Assembly (NCBI RefSeq): GCF_000807275.1
Contig: NZ_CP009056.1
Span: forward strand, 1,551,192-1,615,191
Direction of reading: 5' to 3'
Source of the DNA: Frischella perrara
Lineage (GTDB): Bacteria; Pseudomonadota; Gammaproteobacteria; Enterobacterales; Orbaceae
DNA length: 64,000 nt
The notes beneath the pieces are model-generated. The model saw nothing but the letters and a program-made list of their open reading frames with translations. It ran no database searches and was not told where the DNA came from. Positions within the stretch are counted from its first letter, which is position 1; each line of letters starts with the position of its first letter. Shown here in pieces: positions 60,715-64,000 of the stretch. The translations under genes and the position numbers were made by a program.

Positions 60715-61090
60715 TAAAAAACAGTTTAAATATTGAATTACCGAACACATATTCACGGCATAAATCTTTAACCGATATGCCACTTCTGCTTATTTCAAAA
60801 TGACCACAATCCGACTTTCTGTCATGCGATTGCTCATCACCAAACTCCTTTGATTTGTTTTAAAAGCAATTCTACGAGAACGCAATTTTATTTAAGGTGA
60901 GCTAATTACATCATCTATATGATTATAAAAAAATAATATAAATTAACTTGACAAAACCCTTTTTTCATCACATGAAATTTACGTTTTTTTTATTTACAAG
61001 CTATTGTTAACTTATATAATCAAGTTATCTAAGTAATGTAATTAATTATTGCTAAATATAAACGCAGATAACTCAGTTGAGGAACTCGTT
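60715..61090 (-). repeat. second copy of the IS3-OrfA remnant and leader
   Basis: Nearly identical to 58240-58607 at an offset of 2483 bases, including the OrfA start (ATG at 60837), the TTGACA at 60948 and the leader of an immunity gene. This shows that the block of IS remnant plus immunity gene was duplicated as one unit. Confidence 0.8.
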
Positions 61091-61369
61091 ATGCTATTTG
61101 TGAATGAACATGTCTCAAATTAAGATGCTAAAAAGTATGATTAAGATAACTTATGAAATAAGTACTATTACACTATGCTGGAAAAGCCAGAAACTTTGAA
61201 TTAATCCGAAGTTCATCAGTATGCTTGGTGAGTTGATAAGGAGCAAGGCTATTAGCTAGCTATTTTGTTGTGTTTATATAATATGAAAGCGGAATTAAAT
61301 GTCTTTGAATGCAACGACATTAGAGATTTGGAATAAAGTGCGAAATCACTGATTGAGTTAGATTTTTAG
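61091..61369 (+). pseudogene. wrecked immunity gene, copy 4
   Basis: It begins like the others (MLFVNEHVSN) but stops after ten codons. It has further stops, an internal deletion of about 200 bases, and the recognisable end (LIELDF-like). It lies closest to the intact toxin gene, so the cognate immunity must come from copies 1-3. Confidence 0.75.
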
Positions 61370-61441
61370 TATTTATTAAGCAATATTTGATTTTTAAGAT
61401 TTATTAGAAAATAAATAATTATAACAGAGGGATGAAACTAT

Positions 61442-64000
61442 ATGGCAGGACTTACACAAGCAGAAGCAGAAAAAAATTTATCGGGTATTAAGGATGCAAA
61501 GGGATTACGTAATTTAATAAACCAGCTTGACGTTAGCACCCATGGTTCAAAGACCGTACTATATTCAGATATAGTTAATGATACACAATCTAAAAATATT
61601 ATTAAGAAGTTACAAAAGGATTCGAATTATCGAATTATTGATAATACAGAGGCTGCTAAATTTTTAAATACCGCTAATCAAGAAGGCTCACCTTTAAATA
61701 AAAAGTTGCGAGCTATATTTGGTTCAAATGGTAAAAAATTATCGAATCAGGCAATAGAATTCCTTTATGGTTCACAACTCAATGGTGCTCGTCAAAATAA
61801 CGGTGCATGGGATGTAGTTGCTAATAACTTTGATAAAGGTGCAAAGGGTGACGTCTGCGTAATCGGCAGCATGGATTCGAAAAGTATATTTGCTCAAACC
61901 GAGTTACCCGCTTTAATGAAGAATCCGAACGTAATCAGAATCAATGGTATTGATAAGTCAATTCTTAAGCCTTTGGAAAATAATGGTTTGGAACACATTA
62001 GAAATGCTGCAACAATGAGAGATGCCATAAGAAATTCAACATCAAATAATAAAAATTGGGGAAAGTTTAAATTAAATAATAATTCGTTGAATAAATTAAA
62101 AGAACTTTATGATAACTCAGATTCTCCAACTAGAAAAAGTTTACAAGATACGGCTGACCTTATCGCAAATTCTCCTGTTAATAAGTTAGCAAATAAACTT
62201 CCGGTAATAGCCTATGTCTGGACTGGAATTGGACTTGCTGGTGCTGCAGCTGAGATTCAAACTGCAATGGATCGAGGCGATATCGATGAAGCAAAAGCAA
62301 TTTTACTAGAATGGGGTGCAAAAGAAATCAATGGTACTAAATTATCAACATTATTCGAAACATTCTCGGTAGGCTCTTCTACCACGACTGTTGGAGAACA
62401 ATCCTTTGTGACTGCAAGTATTGGGTTGGGTATGGGGATTGGTGCAGGTCTACTCTCCGATTCTATAATAAACTATTTTACTGTTTTACTAATTGATAAC
62501 AATCGCTATGGATTGATTCAATTTTGGGATAAACTAAAAGATTATTTTTATCATACCGCAAAGCCCATTTCAGGACCTATACCAACACTATATCCTTCAA
62601 TACCAGGTGCTTCTAAAACCGCTTTTTCTCCAATTATTCTTGATCTTGATCGTGATGGTATTGAAACAATCAGCAAAAATAACAATATTCACTTTGATTT
62701 AAATGCTAATCAATTTGCCGAAAATACTGGATGGGTAGGCAGTGATGATGGTTTACTAGTACTAGATCTTAATAATAATGGCATAATTGATAATGGACGA
62801 GAACTATTTGGTGAACATACGTTATTAAAAGATGGAAGTTTAGCAAAAAATGGTTATCAAGCATTAGCGGAATATGATGAAAATGGTGATGGTGTTATTG
62901 ATAAAAAGGATAGTATTTGGCAAAAATTAAAAGTATGGCAAGATAAAAATAGCAACGGCTATACCGATGAAAATGAGCTAATAAGTCTGGAAAAAGCTGG
63001 TATTTCGGCTATTAGTACTAAATATTCAAAATCAGATTACACAGATAGTAATGGTAATGAATATCGTTTAATTGGTGAAATTACCTATACGGATGGAAAA
63101 AAAGGTCAATCTACCGATGTATGGTTTGCAACAAATCAAGCTAATACTATTTATACTGGTGATAAACACTATATTGAAGGTATTGAAAATTATCCGTCCA
63201 TTCGGGGATTTGGCAATTTAATTAATTTATCCTATGCTTTAAGTCAAAATAATAAGTTAAAAAATTTGTTAGATAAATTTATTGCTAATCCTATTACTAC
63301 TGATATTCAAGATGTTGTTGATGATATTATTTTTAGTTGGGCTAACGTTAGTCAGATTGATCCTAACAGTAGAGGTATATTCGATGCGAGGAAATTATCG
63401 GTACTAGAAATCATTACAGGTGAAAAGTATACTAATATTTATTATGGTGACAAAACCCCTCCTGTTGAAGGTTATGCTACTGATTTATTACTTGCTGAAT
63501 ATAATAAATTTAAACATTATGTGACAGCTAATCTTTTAGCACAAACTGAATTTAAACAAGAATTCAAATTGTTAAAAATAGATATTAATGATAATAAAGA
63601 GCCTTTTATCGATTTTTCGCAGTTAGAAAATTATTTAAATTCTAATAAAAAAAATAACGACGTTCGTTCTCTTTTGTTGCAAGAAGTTATTGATGGTTAT
63701 TTAACGTATAACAGTAACGATAAATATTATCAATCAATTAAAGATAATTTAGGTCAAAATACATTATTAGGCGATAATTTTTATTTATTCGGTTTATCTG
63801 GACATACTACAGTCGAAGACACTTCTGGACGTGACAAACTATTATTTATGAATAATATTAAAGCAAAAGATATTATTTTTTCACGACAAGGGGCCAACAT
63901 AACGGTTAAATCAATTAATGGCAACAGTAGTATTACTTTTAAAAATGTTTTTAAGGATGCAAAATCCGTTAAATCCGGTATAAATAACGACAATGTTATT
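61442..64000 (+). CDS. large RTX-like secreted toxin with N-terminal ADP-ribosyl-cyclase-like domain (3' end outside window)
   Basis: An open frame of 853 codons to the window edge. Residues about 36-185 resemble the ADP-ribosyl cyclase/CD38 fold: VLYSDI, the acidic DNTEAAKFL (67-75), Trp123 in GAWDVVANNFDKGAKGDV, and Glu154 in SIFAQTELPAL, where family members have the catalytic Glu. Hydrophobic stretches follow near 253-273 and 325-343. From about 400 on there are calcium-site-like motifs DLDRDGIETI, LDLNNNGIIDNGRELFGEH, YDENGDGVID and DKNSNGYTDENEL, common ahead of RTX repeats. CAGAGGGATG precedes the ATG. Immunity-like genes precede it. Toxin function and type I secretion are inferred; the C-terminus is not visible. 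Confidence 0.75.
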   Translation, partial: MAGLTQAEAEKNLSGIKDAKGLRNLINQLDVSTHGSKTVLYSDIVNDTQSKNIIKKLQKDSNYRIIDNTEAAKFLNTANQEGSPLNKKLRAIFGSNGKKLSNQAIEFLYGSQLNGARQNNGAWDVVANNFDKGAKGDVCVIGSMDSKSIFAQTELPALMKNPNVIRINGIDKSILKPLENNGLEHIRNAATMRDAIRNSTSNNKNWGKFKLNNNSLNKLKELYDNSDSPTRKSLQDTADLIANSPVNKLANKLPVIAYVWTGIGLAGAAAEIQTAMDRGDIDEAKAILLEWGAKEINGTKLSTLFETFSVGSSTTTVGEQSFVTASIGLGMGIGAGLLSDSIINYFTVLLIDNNRYGLIQFWDKLKDYFYHTAKPISGPIPTLYPSIPGASKTAFSPIILDLDRDGIETISKNNNIHFDLNANQFAENTGWVGSDDGLLVLDLNNNGIIDNGRELFGEHTLLKDGSLAKNGYQALAEYDENGDGVIDKKDSIWQKLKVWQDKNSNGYTDENELISLEKAGISAISTKYSKSDYTDSNGNEYRLIGEITYTDGKKGQSTDVWFATNQANTIYTGDKHYIEGIENYPSIRGFGNLINLSYALSQNNKLKNLLDKFIANPITTDIQDVVDDIIFSWANVSQIDPNSRGIFDARKLSVLEIITGEKYTNIYYGDKTPPVEGYATDLLLAEYNKFKHYVTANLLAQTEFKQEFKLLKIDINDNKEPFIDFSQLENYLNSNKKNNDVRSLLLQEVIDGYLTYNSNDKYYQSIKDNLGQNTLLGDNFYLFGLSGHTTVEDTSGRDKLLFMNNIKAKDIIFSRQGANITVKSINGNSSITFKNVFKDAKSVKSGINNDNVI

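Noticed and set aside
58243-61400. Spaced repeats at 58-61 kb considered as a CRISPR array
   Set aside because: Units are over 700 bases and contain coding genes; they are tandem gene duplications. No CRISPR-like 25-40 base repeats or cas genes are in the window.

Overview
The window looks like the chromosome of an AT-rich gammaproteobacterium. The housekeeping proteins (IlvC, NifJ, LptD, SurA, KsgA, SppA, AsnA, FabB, RlmH, Lnt, TruD, IspD/F, TusE) read as close relatives of the Enterobacterales/Pasteurellaceae versions, while base composition and some gene orders differ from E. coli. A host-gut Orbaceae bacterium (Gilliamella/Frischella/Orbus type) is the best guess. This is an inference from protein resemblance and composition, not a database result.

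Layout. 1-8.3 kb: edge of a membrane protein, a polar amino-acid ABC importer, pyruvate:flavodoxin oxidoreductase, and the divergent ilvC/ilvY pair. 9.5-14 kb: tRNA-Arg(CCT), then a small secretion locus. It holds a Gly/Asn/Trp/Cys-rich peptide with a double-glycine leader, an HlyD-type adaptor and a C39-peptidase ABC exporter. 14.7-42.7 kb: mostly core genes: serC; pcnB, probably with an ATT start; lptD-surA-ksgA-apaH; sppA; asnA; fabB; rsfS-rlmH; ybeY-corC-lnt; gltIJKL; recD; nagK; pcm; and truD-ispF-ispD-ftsB-tusE.

42.6-58.4 kb is a genomic island immediately downstream of tRNA-Ser(TGA). Its edges hold decayed phage and mobile genes (a DUF3987 fragment, a umuC pseudogene, a KilA-N pseudogene, an IS3 OrfA fragment). 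Inside is an unusual fatty-acid/polyketide-like gene cluster: a frameshifted ACP, a flavin oxidoreductase, a LuxE-type acyl-activating enzyme, an IscU-type scaffold, a NifS-type cysteine desulfurase, a second ACP, a ketosynthase, a MaoC-type dehydratase, a FabG-like reductase, an EmrA/EmrB exporter pair, a phosphopantetheinyl transferase and an AraC-type regulator with a Cys-rich insert. I do not recognise this combination as a characterised pathway. It suggests an exported, possibly sulfur-containing, acyl product, and it is the strongest candidate here for an undescribed system.

58.5-64 kb is a toxin locus. Three intact tandem paralogues and one wrecked fourth copy of a ~160-residue putative immunity protein precede a large ORF that runs off the right edge (853 residues seen). 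Each intact paralogue is followed by a vestige of the toxin's first codons. The toxin's N-terminal ~150 residues resemble the ADP-ribosyl cyclase/CD38 family (NAD-consuming). The rest has hydrophobic segments and Asp/Asn/Gly-rich calcium-binding-like motifs typical of RTX-type secreted proteins.
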